From Calvatia gigantea (taxonomy: Eukaryota > Basidiomycota > Agaricomycetes > Agaricales > Lycoperdaceae), in the NCBI GenBank assembly GCA_025093985.1, contig JACAAK010000014.1:2294001-2358000 (forward strand): DNA of 64,000 nt. Direction: 5' to 3'. A program made the translations under genes and the position numbers. The notes under the pieces are model-generated. The model saw only the letters and a program-made list of their open reading frames with translations, had not been told where the DNA came from and searched no databases. This document shows, in pieces, positions 1 to 13,146 of this stretch; the stretch's first letter is position 1; each line of letters begins with the position of its first letter.

Positions 1-1742
1 CTCTGTTGGCATGTTTATGGCGTTGAGAAAGGTGGGCACCAAACCTTTCCTCCTCTACTATCGACAAATTCGCCTGTGATCTCAAAGGGCCAAATGGAAC
101 TATGAAAATGGGCCAGACTCTAATACCCTCGACTTTAAAACGCCACCTGAAGCCCAGCGAGAAACCCGTGGAATCTAGCCGGGCTCAAACGAGGCGGACT
201 CTAGAAAACGAGGTCAGACGAGCCGAGTGGAAGTCGACGCGAACGACACGCCTGAATAAACGAACTTCATGGAGCTAAGTGGATTTCGCACGAGCCATAA
301 ACTTTGTAAGCGACTGCTGTTGTGCATCACGCCGTTTGTGGTAGCCAAAGTAATAGCTATCTCTGACATTCCTTACACGCTTGGTCCCCGTATGCGGTGA
401 AACTCCTTGCCACGGAATCCTACAACAAATCCTACTGCTCACCCCACTGCGAGGACCGTTAGCTTGGGTGTGTTATATTTTTTTCCCCTTTCAATCTTCG
501 ACAATTGTCAATCCAATACCAGCCGTTCTAGCCCTTGGTTAACGACACTCGGGCCTTACTTTCGCATCAATTCTATTTAGTAAGTTTGAGGCCTCTCGTT
601 TCTTCTTATAATTGATGGATCTCGTGCAGCATATAGTCATGCGGTGGGACCACTGTTGAGTTTCCCGCTTGTCCGTTTCACTATGACTTTATAATCCTGT
701 AGCTAACTGACAATTTTCCACTCAGAATGATCTTATCTGTATCCCATTCTTCCCGGTGAGTCGCGCCACTTGGCTTGGTATTCAGAGTGTGGATCAGTAT
801 GTCATTTCCCTGTAACCCCTCTCAGTGGTTACATTATAGCTGAAAACATGCCTTTCGTCTGGTACGTGGTTTACTACTGTCAATATGAAGATGTTCTTAC
901 ACCACACACTGTCCAGTATTGTAGGTTAGAGTCTCAATGATCTCAATGATGAACGGAGGCTGGAGCGATAAGAGGACCTAGACTGCCCAAAGTAGTAGTA
1001 GCTGTTTCTGCTCCAATACATATGGTTCCTTTTGCATTACAAGAGGTTGGATGTCAAATGAGTTCAGACGAGTCAGTATTGCACTACTATTGTGACTTCC
1101 AGAGGCTTCGTTTGAGTTCCAATAAGTGTACACTTTTTGGAATTCAGCCGAACTAGGTGGATGCCCAAAACGGGGCCGTCTGAGTTCCGCCAGATTCCGC
1201 GCATTTCTCAGCTGGGCCTGAAGGCCCGAGATCTACTAAGTTAAGGGCTTTAAGTCGGGGGTGGGAAATTATGTGATATCACATCAGGATGTCACAGTCC
1301 AGCAAAGCACCCTTGTCACATCTCTCCCTTTCCCTCTTCACAATCATCTATGTACAGGCAGGGCAACGGAACGCGTGAGCAGCATGCTGCTTTAAATGAG
1401 GCCACATTACGGTACAAGTAGTTTGACGGTCACTCGTGACCGGGTAGATCTCTAGGTCTACCCACAGTTTGGGCCTTCTACTTCGGCATGATGGAAAGAG
1501 GGGTGGCCAAAGTTTGAACATCGAACGCTTGGTTCCATTGTGACGCGGACGCATGCCGCTTCCTGTCTAGCGTAGTGATGGGCTGCGGATGTGTTACACT
1601 GTTTCATCGTGCCTTATCAAGAACATAGCCATTTGTGTCGCAAAAGGAAAAGGACATTTGGGACGAACAGCCATTTGGGCCAAAAATAGATTGCTGTTTC
1701 ATATATGAACTTGGTCAATCGCCCAAGTCCACAACAGTTACC
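1..1742. other. 5' stretch without recognisable gene
   Basis: No reading frame here has recognisable protein character, and no RNA gene, repeat or mobile element was seen. The apparent open frame that starts near 1635 uses a GTG. The first in-frame ATG belonging to the downstream sacsin-like gene is at 1743, so the last few hundred bases are probably its promoter and 5' UTR. Confidence 0.5.
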
Positions 1743-4700
1743 ATGACAGAGGACTTCAGTCAAAGTATCTCCCCAACTGCTGTAATTCGTGCGATACTGG
1801 GGAGCTATCCCTTCTCAATCGGTCTCTTTCGTGAACTTCTCCAGAATTCTGATGATGCTCGAGCCACAAAGCAGGTTCGTGACTTTGTCCCTCAGCCTTA
1901 GCCCAAATTTTCACCTTTTTCTATTTGAAGGTCTTCCTGCTCGACCGACGCGCCCATGGCACGAGTGCCATCCATAATTCCCGCCTCAATGTTGTTCAGG
2001 GTCCAGTTCTTTTGGCCTTCAATGACGCGATGATCACAGACGACGACTGGAAGGCGTTAAGGAATATTCACCAATCGTCCAAGGTTGCTGATACGTCGTA
2101 AATATTCTCCTCCCATCCACTCTTCATTTTTGATTTTGACACTCCATTTAGAAAAATTGGAAAGTATGGAATCGGGTTTCGGTCATGTTACCACGTGCGT
2201 TTCTACACACTTGGTCGAATACCGCTGACACGGCCTCAGGTTACGGATGTACCGCATATACTTTCTGGTTCCCATCTTGCGATCATGGATCCTTCACAGG
2301 AACTCTTGGAGAACGGCGGTGTCAAGTTGGATATCCAAACCGAATACCAGAAGGACAACGATCATCTTAGTGACCATCTTGCGGCATTCGATCCTTTTCT
2401 TCCGCGTTCCGAGTCAGGGGGAACGCCATTCGCCGGTACTGTCTTTCGTTTGCCTTTGCGCACTATCCGGAAGTCAGCTCAGCGACAAACCTGTTTCGGC
2501 CGACGAGATTTCAGATCTACTGAGGAGCTTTGCGAAAGAGGAGCTAGACGTCTCTCTCCTTTTCTTGCGCAATGTTACCTCAATTGAGATATATGAGATC
2601 GGCGCTGATGGCAGGAAGGCCCTAATTGGGAGCGCGAGCGTCCTGCCGAACACCTTTTGAAGACTTTGGGCAATGCAACATACGCAAGGCCATCATCGAA
2701 ACTTCCTACCTGTCCGAGTCCCCAGGAGAGAGAGAATGGCGCATCCTACGTTCTTCCTTCGCAAGTGAAGAGGCGATCAAAGCATTGTCCCTGCGAGTTG
2801 GCGGGGACCATACCAAGACGTTATCCAAGCATAAACTCAGTCCGACCGTGGAGCTTGCCGTTCCCTTGAACGCACCGAATTCAACAAGCATTGGTCGACT
2901 CTTCACCTATCTCCCCCTCCCGCTACAAACGGAATTCCCTATCCACATTAATGCCCTTTTCGCGCTGACTCAATCGAGGCAAAATCTACGCAATGGTGGT
3001 GAAGTCGGCGTCGTCCCCGGCTCTGATGATGAGTATGCCACTTGTTCCCTACCTGGTCGAGATCTTGCTTGCTAACATGGTTTGCTAGCGTTCTAATTAA
3101 GTGGAATCAACTCCTGTTTGATACATATATCCCCCAAGCTTGGGCGCTTCTCCTGCAGGTTCTCGTGAAGTACAGTGAGATCAAGAACGTCTTTGATGCT
3201 TGGCCAGCCCCTCAAGCCGGAGTGCACTCTGGCGACTACGTGTATTGGAGAGACATGCCTCTCCGCGTCGTCCAGCATGCCCTCGGGTTTCCTATCTGGC
3301 CTGTTTTCGGCTTGGACTCTCCCTCCTATCAGACCGCTACTTGCCTCCTCATCGCGGAAGAATCAATTGAAGACAATATCCTGAGGACCCTTGTCCGGGT
3401 TGGACTCCTTGTGATGCGCCCTCCGCAATACCTCACTCAGATCATAACGCAGTACTCTAACGACGTCAAATTGCTGTCGCCTGAATCTGCGCATGGAAAA
3501 TTGCAGGTACGAACTTTGTTTTCGTCCCTGGTAAATATCAATTCATTTTTCACAGCATTTCACTTCCGCCATTGAGGGATTGGACGACGTCAGCGCCCAA
3601 ACTATCCTTGTTTACCTTTTATCAACATCCAATTGCCATTATATCGTGGGCCTTTCGCTCATCAAATCCGTTACTGGTGATCGAATGGCTCTCCACTCCA
3701 ATGAAAATCATATTCTCCTTGATGAGGCTGAGGAAGAATTGTTCGCGACCTACGATCGTACAGCCGTCTCTGCGAAGCACCTCACCACGAATATCCGTGA
3801 AGTTTTGGTGAACAATAGTTTGGGTGTTCTAAGCTTAACTAAGCTTGATCCTCCCAGGGTCGTGACTTACCTCAGATGCGTCTCCATACGCCTCCCAGTC
3901 CCAGGAGGCTGCAACGACCGATCAAATACACTGGTTGGACAGATTCTGGGATTGGGTACAGAGGTGGACGTCGGATTTAACCTTCTGCAATCGACACTAT
4001 CTCGTGCCCACCACCAGAGGCTTCAAACGCCCCACAGATGTCGTGTTCGATCCCCAGGGCGATAATGTAATTGCGGAACTTCTGGAGCTGCTTGGTGTTC
4101 CAGTCGTTGACCCTCGCCTGAGCAGGGGAGCCTCTGGGGTTCTGAAGTGCTTGTATCCCAGTTCCGACATCCATGCTCTCCTTCGGGCGCTCCCGTCGCC
4201 CATAAATACGCAATTCTCCGAGGATCAAGCAAAGTACCTTTGTGACCATCTCCTCAGACATCTCCCGTCGTCCTGCTCTCGCCACAGCCCAATCTCTACG
4301 GATACCTATCTCTGTTCTCAGTTGCGCTCGTTACCTATTTACCCAGTGATATTCTCCTCCCCTGGTGGTCCGTCCCCAAAACGGCGAACATCTATAGCTA
4401 CGAGCCCTATCGTCCGAGGTGTAAATCCGTCCGAAATTCCCATCTTTCCACAAACAGATTCAATAACATACCTCAACCTTCACTCTATTAGCGAGGATAT
4501 TTTGCAATACCTTGATGCGAAGCACCGTTCTCCACTCTCTGTCAATGAGATGCACGATTTGATGCTACAACATCTCCTCGTTCAATCTCTTGAGATGCAG
4601 GTTGCGTTCGTCGGGTACCTTGGTTCGAACTTTTCCAGGGTCCCGCGTGGAATCCTTGATCGCTTGGCGGGAATCAAGTTTGTTACCGCTGGTGATGGCA

Positions 4701-7700
4701 CGCCTCGAATGCCGAAGGAACTTGTCGATCCACAAGCACCCATTGCTACATTGTTTCCTCGCCCATCTTCCTCCGTGCCTGACACGTCATCTGGTGTTCT
4801 CAGCACTCTCATCTCTCACCTACGCGACCTCAAGCTCTTCATTACTGAACTATCCACCGAGATCGTACGTGATCGTGTCGATTGCATTGCCCATGGTCGT
4901 TGTACCGATCCTGAAAATCTTTCCTGCACCCTCATCAACCTCATTGAACAACAGGAATTTTGATTGTCGTGACCTCTCCCATTCGGCTCGGGACCTACAG
5001 TGGATACCAACAACGCGCGACCTGAGGAGCCCGAACCAATGCCGGGATTCTTTGTCCCATTCTGGCAAAACCTACCTGTTCGACGAGGTCCTTTCTATGG
5101 TCAAACCGAATGTGCGGATAAGTTCATCCCTGCGCCGAGCTTTTCACTGGGACGGCGAGGTCGCGTTCGACATACTATCCCAACAACTGGTCAACATACT
5201 AGAGGGCTCCAGGCTACACGGTTCGGAACTACATGATAAAGTTTACAAAGTTGTTCGAAAAGTTGGGGCTGCGTTGTATCACTCCTTCGCAACTTTCTTC
5301 CCTTCGGGTGGTTCTCCAAGGTCGAAGCTGGGTGCCAACTCGGACAGGGACTCTCGCGACTACACCATTCGCATTGTTGGGACGGGAAGATTTACCCGAA
5401 ATTGGCTTCTGTTCGACTGAGTTCGACTCGCACCGTCATTCCAAAGTGCGAGCATTTCTGAAAGAAATGGGCTGTGTTGAACGGTGTGTGGTTGTCCGGA
5501 ATAACTCCATGATAATTAATTCATTTATCAATAAACAGACCATCGAAGGACTCCATTCTGGAACGTTTACGATCCCTCTCCGACTCCGACTGTACTAAGA
5601 TTATCAAAAGCCTCATTAGTCTATTGACTTGGCTTCCTCCATTAGCGCCCAAGGAGCGTGTCAACCTTTTCGTCCCCGACCGCTCTGGCATGCTTTGCCA
5701 GTTTACCAAGGTTTATTACAATGACATCGGGCCTCGTGCTGCCCTTATTGACGTTGGCACAAATGTCATCGCACACCCTGACATTACCCCTGAACTAGCA
5801 AGCGACCTCGGATTGCAGCGCCTAGGTCTGATGAGCATCGACAGTCAATCTGACGAGGATATGGGGGAGGATTTGGTTACCACTATCCGCAACCGCCTGC
5901 GGGAGTATACCGATTCTCAGTTGCTCCTCGAGTTCTTTGCGAACGCAGCGGATGCTGGTGCCACGGAGTTTAATATCCTCATTGACGAATACGCAGCGCC
6001 ATCCGAAGCTTTGTTGTCCCCACGCTGTAGCGAATTCCAATGTGTTCCCGCTCTCGTTCTCCATAACAACACGGTCTTCAGCGACGAAGACTTCAAGGGA
6101 ATTCGACGAACTGGGATAGGTGGGAAAACGGGAAGGCGAGATACCATAGGGCAGTTCGGCCTAGGTGCACTGACTATGTTTCATATCACAGAGGTCCGTT
6201 CTTACTCGGCCTTGCTTCAAAATCACCCGATTCATCTCTGTCCTAGTTAGCAATGATTGTCTCCAGGGATCAGGTCTTATTCCTGAACCCATGTAAGGCG
6301 CATCTCTCTCTTGATCGCGCTGCAGTTCCAGCTGCCCCTGTCCATTGCAAGAAAGTGAGAATCTAACTTGTCCGCCAAACTCGCGTTGCTGACCTGTCCG
6401 TAAGGCTATACGGTGACCATTTAGCCCCTCTGGTTGGAATATTCGGCTTCGACCCACCCCAAGATAATGCCGTGGATTATTCCTATGAGGGTGTACGTAT
6501 GCTCACCTTTACACGTTTGCGGTGATCTTACTGGAACTCAGACAATATTTCGGCTTCCGCTCCGCTCGAGCAAACAGCTTCAGAACGCCAAACCCATCTC
6601 TGAGAAAACGCCTTCACTGGACGATTTAGCATCGAGGTTCAAACCGGTTGCCGCAGAATGTCTTTTGTTCACTTCAGTGACTTCCATTCGGTGTTGCAAG
6701 CGGAACTACCCCCAGCATCGAGATCTATGGTCAATCACAGCAACTCACCACGATACTTGCATTCTTAAAGATAATGTCAGTGCACGTACGATTGCGATCG
6801 TCAGTCCTGATTCCCCCAAGGGCCAGGAATGGCGGATTCTGGAATTACATGTAAATGAGACGCAACTACCACCGTTCATTGATTTCCTGAAGGAGCAATA
6901 CCGACTCAGACTCCCTCCTGTCGTCCGACTTGGTGCATGCGTATCGCCCACCCGGGTCGCCCCTCGACACAGCCTGTTCTCGACGCTCCCCCTCCCAATC
7001 ATGCTCAACCTTCCTGTGCATATATCCGGGTCATTCATCTTGGCTTCGGATCGGAGGTCAGTTCGCTTAGATGAATATGAGAATTTAGAGACGAATTATA
7101 ACCGGTGGCTCCTGACAACCATAATCCCGATGCTTTATCTGCACTTCTTGGAGGATCGTGCTTCATCCTCAGATAACGCCATCTACTGGCCGGGTAATAC
7201 GGAGCTTGCGTTGAGGGATACCAGCGACGCCGTTTCAAGGGCAATCACTGATGCGGTGTATGAGATGGCAGCAAAATCCGATGCTTCTATTTTCAGAAGC
7301 AAATTTCATCCGCTTTCTCTTCCTCCCCATGACGCACACCTTATGAAATCCAATCATCCCCGTGTTCTTTCCACGATCTTAGAGACAATTGTGCCTCGGG
7401 ATGCTGTACAACTCCCCTCCTCGGTCACCAGACGACTTGAGAGGGTAGAAGATGGACACATCTCCCTTGTGACGCCAAAGTACATCCATAGGCAGATGCT
7501 GGACAATACCATCCAATTTTACCCGTCAATACTCGAATTTCCTCAGCTACAAGAATTGATCAACTTCCTGATCGGAACCGGGACCAAAGGCTTGAGTGCA
7601 TTGGACTGCTTGGTTGGACTACCATTGCTGCCTCTTGAAGATAAGAAGACGGTGGTCAAATTTGACCGGCCATCCGATTCGTGTTTTTATGTCGCCCCAC

Positions 7701-10220
7701 CCCAAGCGATCAAAGCTAACTTATTTGAACCGCATTGCCTCGTGGATAACCGCTTGGATATAACAAAAATTCTTGAATCATCCACCAAGCTCAACGTGGA
7801 GAAGATTACAGATGCAAACGTGGGAAGGTTACTGAGCAAACACGTATCCCCTTCCCAGATTTTGGAGGATGCAGACTTGCGGACTGAATCGTGGATCGGG
7901 AAGTTCTGGATGGTCTTCCCGTCACTCAACGTCTCAGAAACTGTGGTTGCCGATTACCCACTCGTGCAAACGTCACAAATAAGGCGCTATGTGTCCCTTG
8001 CCCACTGTCAATCGTCCTTGACCACTGTTGCTGATTTCTCCTACCGAGAATGGCTATCCCAGTGTTTGACCCAAATGGGCTTTGAAACTATCAGCACAGT
8101 ATCACTTCCTGTTCAGCTGCAAGCCATACTTGAGCCCGACCCCGCACTATCTTCCGTTGACAACCTACTATCCAGACTACTTGACCATCCCGGGGATGTA
8201 TCGGTACCTGCATTATTTGGCTCCCTAGACCTGCAGTTACGCGAGCGATTCATATCTTGGGTCTCCACCGGCTTTCAATATCAGAATGCCAGCTATTTCT
8301 CGCGGCATAGGTGGTACCGAACCCTACCGATCTGGAGATCGATCAACAACATCTTTGTGTCTGCGAACGAGGCCGTGATGCTCCCGGAGGGTGTGCCTTT
8401 GGAATCCATCACCCCTTTTTCGCCTTCAACCAAAGCTGTCAGCTACGATTATATCCTGAAAAAGATGGGGGTCCGAGCCCTCCCCCTCCATTATACCCCT
8501 TATCAACATTCCAACACTCGTAGAAGGGCATTTGGACGAAGCTTACCAAGAGCTCATTCGCGTGCTTCTGAGAACGACCCCCAATGGAACCAGCATCCCT
8601 ATTCCGAACTCACGACGAGTTATCCAGCAATCTGATACGCTATACTCCTCCCACGATGACTTATTCTTGGCGGCCTTTGGACCTCACTCCGAGCGTTTCA
8701 TCCACCCATCTTTCCGCCAGTTCGAGAGCCAACTTGAACAACATGGCCTGAAGAGACAACACGACTTGAACATGGATATGTTCAAAAACTGCGCCCAGGC
8801 TTTCCAGAACCCGACCGGGCACGATGTCAGGGACAGAGGTGCCGTTATTTTCCGTATATTCTGTGAAGACCTCCCTCTACGAGTCATTGTACATCAAGAG
8901 TACCAGTTCGTAGCCCTGGATAGTTTACGCTTTATCCCTCACAACACTTCCCCCCACCCTCTGGGAAACGTAAACGTCTCACAATTCGTTTCGCGCCATA
9001 TTCGGTTCCTTACGGGTGTGGTGTCTCCCAACAGACTTGTCCGGCAGGAATTCCAGGCAATAGCTTGGTCTCAGCGCGCATTTTACAGCACAGAGCCTCA
9101 CCAACGAGTCCTCATGGCCTACCCTAGTTTGGGCGTTCCGACGGCCGAAGAAGTCGTACGTTCATTGTTGGACGTGCCAAATAATGTAACTGACTGATAG
9201 ATCACAGGTCAATCACCTCACGGTTTTGGCAACAGATGTGGCACCGGTTCATCATCGAAATTCTGTGCTCCTCGATCACCTCAAACAGACGTATAAGTGG
9301 CTGGACGATCACGCGCAGGACGCCGAACCGTTCTTACGTCAATGCACGGAGGATGGAATTCCACTGTTCCTCAACGTCCACGATCCCATTAACACCGCGG
9401 AAGAGTGGAACTGGAAGAGAGGAGATCATATCCTGCTGGACGAGTACGACCGATATGATACTGGGCACCTGGAGTGTCCGAGGGATTTTCTCAAGGCATT
9501 CCGCACACTTCTTGCCGCTGCCGGGGCGGTTGCCGTTCGCTATGGAGCAGGGGCCGAAAACACGGATCAACAGCCTACGGCGGACGGGCACATTACTTGC
9601 CTCCTCACCTGTCTCAATGAAATGAGAAGAAGCGGAGTATGCACTGACGTCTGCTTCACCAGTGATCCCCCAGATGGCAAACCTGTGAATGCGCACCGTG
9701 CCCATTTGGCCGCTTGTAGCAGCTATTTCCGTGACATGTTTTCCGGCGCTTTTCAAGAGGCTGGTAATAAGTATGGTGCACACCCAATTCGAATTCAGGG
9801 ATCATCTAGCCGCTGCATAGAATGCGTGCTCGGTAAGCCTGCCTTTGTCCTCCTTAGGCAGATATCTCACCCCCGAATAGACTATGCGTACACAGGGGTG
9901 GTCCCCGAGTTGAAGAGGGCGGAATACAAGCTTGCATTGGAGATACTTTCTCTTATGCACTACTGGTCAATGACGCACGGACAGCGGGACATGCAAGGAA
10001 TCATCGTTAAGTTGAGAATGGTTGACCCATTTAATCTGGATGACGGTACGTCATTGTATGTTGTTGACCGTATCGTAACTCATGTATTGCCATAGTTCGC
10101 CAAACAGCTCAGGATACCCAATCAACGGAATTGTTGAACTATTGTACCACCTACGAGACGGACAACTCACGGCTGCTGCAACAGGTCAGGGAGTATTCCG
10201 CTGGGAACCCTCACCATTGA
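1743..10220 (+). CDS. Sacsin-like giant protein with two Hsp90-type ATPase modules and a C-terminal BTB domain
   Basis: This is a multi-exon gene. The start at 1743 is the first ATG in frame with the conserved N-box RELLQNSDDA (about 1831-1860). The glycine box GKYGIGFRSCYHVTD follows after introns (2160-2250), then FRLPLR (about 2445). A second module repeats the plan with LLLEFFANAADAGAT (about 5920-5965), GQFGLGALTMFHITE (to 6193) and FRLPLR (about 6548). The C-terminus (about 9640-9900) is a BTB/POZ fold with a DVCF...NAHRAHLAACSSYF...F core. Sacsin-type proteins are chaperone-related, and BTB domains usually recruit cullin-3, so a quality-control role is an inference. Convincing introns include 3033-3089, about 5483-5540, 6194-6246, 6493-6541 and about 9155-9207. 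Frame slips without room for introns lie near 2465, 2650, 4945, 5240 and 8510. A slip near 3870 can alternatively be read as a short intron. An in-frame TAA occurs at 6364. The gene is either a pseudogene or affected by sequence errors. Confidence 0.85.
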
Positions 10221-10923
10221 ATTTGTAAATGACCCTCCTCTGCTTCGCCTATATCTTGTATTACCACCCTCGCAATCTCAATTTTTTCATGTGATTTTAC
10301 CGTTTGGGAGGGATTACGGTCTGTCAGCAAGGTCACCTTGAGCCGTGATTCTGAAGTGGTGAGAGTGTATACCACCTAGACCGGATATTCGTCAGTCAGG
10401 ACTCAGAGACAATTCTCAAGCCGCTTAACTTGTTGTCATTTGATGAAGTAAGCCCGCGATACAACATGGGTTCATTGTCAAACCGAAGATCCATAGAATG
10501 AGGCTCTTAGCAGACTGATTACCCTGTAAGAAGGAAAGTAAGCCATTTTACAGCGTCGACAACTCGTCCTGTAGAGTCGTGTGGACGAGTGTTGGTGCCG
10601 TGTTTGGACCTGTTAGCTGACCGCCCCATCAATGATCAGGAGTTATGCATCTTTCTTCAGAATTTCGTCAATGTTCTGTTGTGCTAGGCGGTTGCGACGA
10701 AACTCGTGCCAGGTTGATTCAAGTCATGAAATCAGACCCCTCGGGACAAAAAAGCGCGGCACTCATCAAATGTTTAGTTGCCTGGTCAGCAAGGCAGTGA
10801 CTGAACATGAAACAACAGTAACAAGGATATAAACCAACCCGCCTACGAAAACGATGTCCGAAGGCGATCCGTGATCTCCCCCAGGTTGCAAAAGGACAGA
10901 ATCCACTGGCTGGAACTGTGCGT
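10221..10923. other. Intergenic region
   Basis: No coding sequence, RNA or repeat was recognised. It probably holds the terminator of the sacsin-like gene and the promoter of the secreted protein gene. Confidence 0.4.
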
Positions 10924-11932
10924 ATGGCTGGACCATCTTCCCTCTCCCAGGGTCGCATCTGCAGGTCACCTGGGCTCTTTAGCCATCAGCCTCCTATTGC
11001 ATGTCTTGCTCTTTTGGAATCGCTCGGATGTCTTTCCGCTCAAAGCCTCTGGACATATAATCCGCTCTCCCAGCGAAAAGCAATCTCACTACCACCCCGC
11101 TCACCGAATCTTATACCACAACAACTCAATTTCGACTCGTTCAATATGACGGCCGCGCTGTATAATCCATCAAGTAACTATATCTCCTTATCGACCCTCC
11201 CTCCTTCCTGCGCGATATATAATATACCTGGTGGTGAATGTTCGGCCATAATGGTCGCGGTGAACGTGACGTATGACGATTGTAGGGATCCGTGGACAGT
11301 ATGTCACTGCAGCACCGCAAATATGAGCCTGGACGACGCGGTTGAGAGGCTTGGAAAGGTGCCTGTTGGGTTGAGGAAGTACGTTGCTACAACTCTTGTT
11401 CTTCCTGGAGAGGAAACCCATGCGTATTCCTTGACCAACGGTGACCTCCATATGTTTGGGGATTGCAGAACGGAGACGTGGATGCACGAGGTAAATAGTC
11501 TTCTGATGGACGTCCGAATCATGTTCTGATTCCTTAGGCTACTCATTCCTACGACTATGCCTTTGGGTCGCCGACCTCTGGAGGCCAAGCATGGCTTGAC
11601 GCGACCAATGCAGACTCCTGCGCTACCGACCAATATGGAACTACTAATGCCGCAGAGGTGAGTCGTACAGCATTCCTGCGCTCAAGGCATTACTCATTTC
11701 GCGAAATAAGGAATTCGCCCAGATGAGTGTGTTGAAAATCTTCTCACTTATTTACGGCACGCTCCCATCTGGATGGGACGCGACTTGCATGTCCAGTCAA
11801 CTTGCCTATCTCGATACGCTTCCTCTGTATGACAGAACGACTCTTTTCTCGAATACCTGCGCTGCCTCTCCTCCAGCACTGGACGTCCTCAACAACGCTA
11901 GCAACCGACTGGCTGCTGTGAGACCAGGTTAA
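10924..11932 (+). CDS. Secreted con-13-like protein with HExxH motif
   Basis: The exons are about 10924-11490, 11538-11657 and 11711-11932. The protein has a conserved cysteine-rich core (GGECS, DCRDPWTVCHC), then a WMHEATHSYDYAFG stretch, then EFAQMSVLK and a C-terminal CMSSQL segment. This layout matches the fungal con-13-like secreted proteins as I recall them. HEATH fits the HExxH zinc-binding signature of gluzincin-type metallopeptidases, and the codons for HE and ATH are separated by the 11491-11537 intron. Peptidase activity is an inference from the motif. The N-terminus is uncertain: the frame is open from 10924, but no good signal peptide lies in it. A hydrophobic leader-like segment is present in another frame at about 10978-11030, so a frame slip or an extra 5' exon is likely. 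A donor-like GTGAGA near 11919 allows a different last exon. Confidence 0.7.
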
Positions 11933-12556
11933 AAACAACGGGCCACCATTGAACCCAGGCGATCCACTGCGCATGGACCCGAGTGCCAACCCGACTGCTT
12001 CCCCTTCTACCGAGTGACCCAACAGTCCCCTCGCCAACCCAAACACCAACCACTCCAGTGTCAGTTACTCAGGATCCCGGAAAAGGACGGGAGCGGCTCC
12101 ACAGAAACTGATCAGCAAGGAGAACGCAGGCTCCATCCCGGTTCATCAACCCCTTTTGGAGGCGGCAAACTTTCTGGTGTTTGCCTACGGCTATTCTTGT
12201 AGTGTTGGTGTTGTAACGCAGGGTGTGCACCACTCTGTAGCACAAACCTTGAGGCTTCTTTCCACTCACTCAATCTCAGCGCCAGTGAAGGCATGTTAGT
12301 TCGTCCTTGGGCTCAAGGTATCCGTATGGCGGGTTATGGGACCTCACGGTTTCGGAGGTCATCAACCAGTTCAAATACATGTCATACCGAGCCGCATTCC
12401 TGTACTTTGAAACCCAATAAGTATTAACCCCCGTAGCGACTACCGCCATAACCGACGCGACCCTGCTGGATCCTCGAGCGTGCATGGAGACCAACACTAA
12501 TTGTTCGATACGAATGATGGTATCAGGTATCACTGCAGCGTAGCTGAGTACACTAC
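11933..12556. other. Intergenic region
   Basis: No supported gene. Short open frames on both strands lack recognisable motifs. The right edge runs into a decayed F-box family copy. Confidence 0.4.
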
Positions 12557-12860
12557 ATGTCGAAGGCTCTTGGTCTTCCCACAAACAAGGAAGACCCTTC
12601 ATTAATTATTCAACTCCCAATGTTCCCAACTGGGGAAATACATGTATCCTCAGGATTTGTAAAGCGTGCCCGTTATATGGTAAGGACTACCCTGGTGTTA
12701 AAATTGGGTACAGCTGGGGCAATGGAAAGGATACCCCTGCTGTGAAGTATATTTTTGGTGGGCTGGGGGGTGTTGGACTATATGGTACATACACATCCGG
12801 TGTTCGATGAAGATGGGTAGGAGCCACGTCGTATTTCAATCATAATACATACTGTATGTG
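12557..12860 (+). pseudogene. Decayed 3' fragment of the F-box gene family
   Basis: Read across frames, the sequence gives EDPSLIIQLPMFP, then CILRICKACPLYGKD, then GVKIGYSWGNGKDTPAVKY. These match the C-terminal part of the intact neighbour at 13147-14842 (CVPGIRKAYALCGEE, GVRIGYSWNDGDG) and of the copy at 25.6-26.2 kb (TIIQLSTFP). Several frame changes and the absence of the F-box and middle part show it is a remnant. It lies directly upstream of the intact copy in the same orientation, consistent with tandem duplication. Confidence 0.7.
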
Positions 12861-13146
12861 ATGATGGACGCATCGTGATTATCTGCCACTGTCATATTTC
12901 CGGCTTTCTCAGCAAAGTTTCCAGCATCGCTTTGCGTTGCCTACTGGATACGCAGAATGAGAGCCCATTGATAGGTACTTACGGCTTTTTTGCCGCAGTT
13001 GACTTGCCAAGTACAGGGTTTCTAATGTTCGGTGGTCGTGACATCAGATAACATTTGTCACAACAATTGCGCCAGTTGAACACTTTGAAGTACAGCTTGA
13101 CAGCTTAACATTAAACCGAATCCTTGCTTGCAGGTTCGCTGTAACC

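Noticed and set aside
1635..1742. Upstream extension of the sacsin-like protein
   Set aside because: The frame begins with GTG, which is not used as a normal eukaryotic start. The ATG at 1743 fits better.
2195..2660. Short intron to explain the frame change near 2465
   Set aside because: Candidate GT-AG pairs would remove the conserved FRLPLR segment and do not give matching phases, so a base-level slip fits better.
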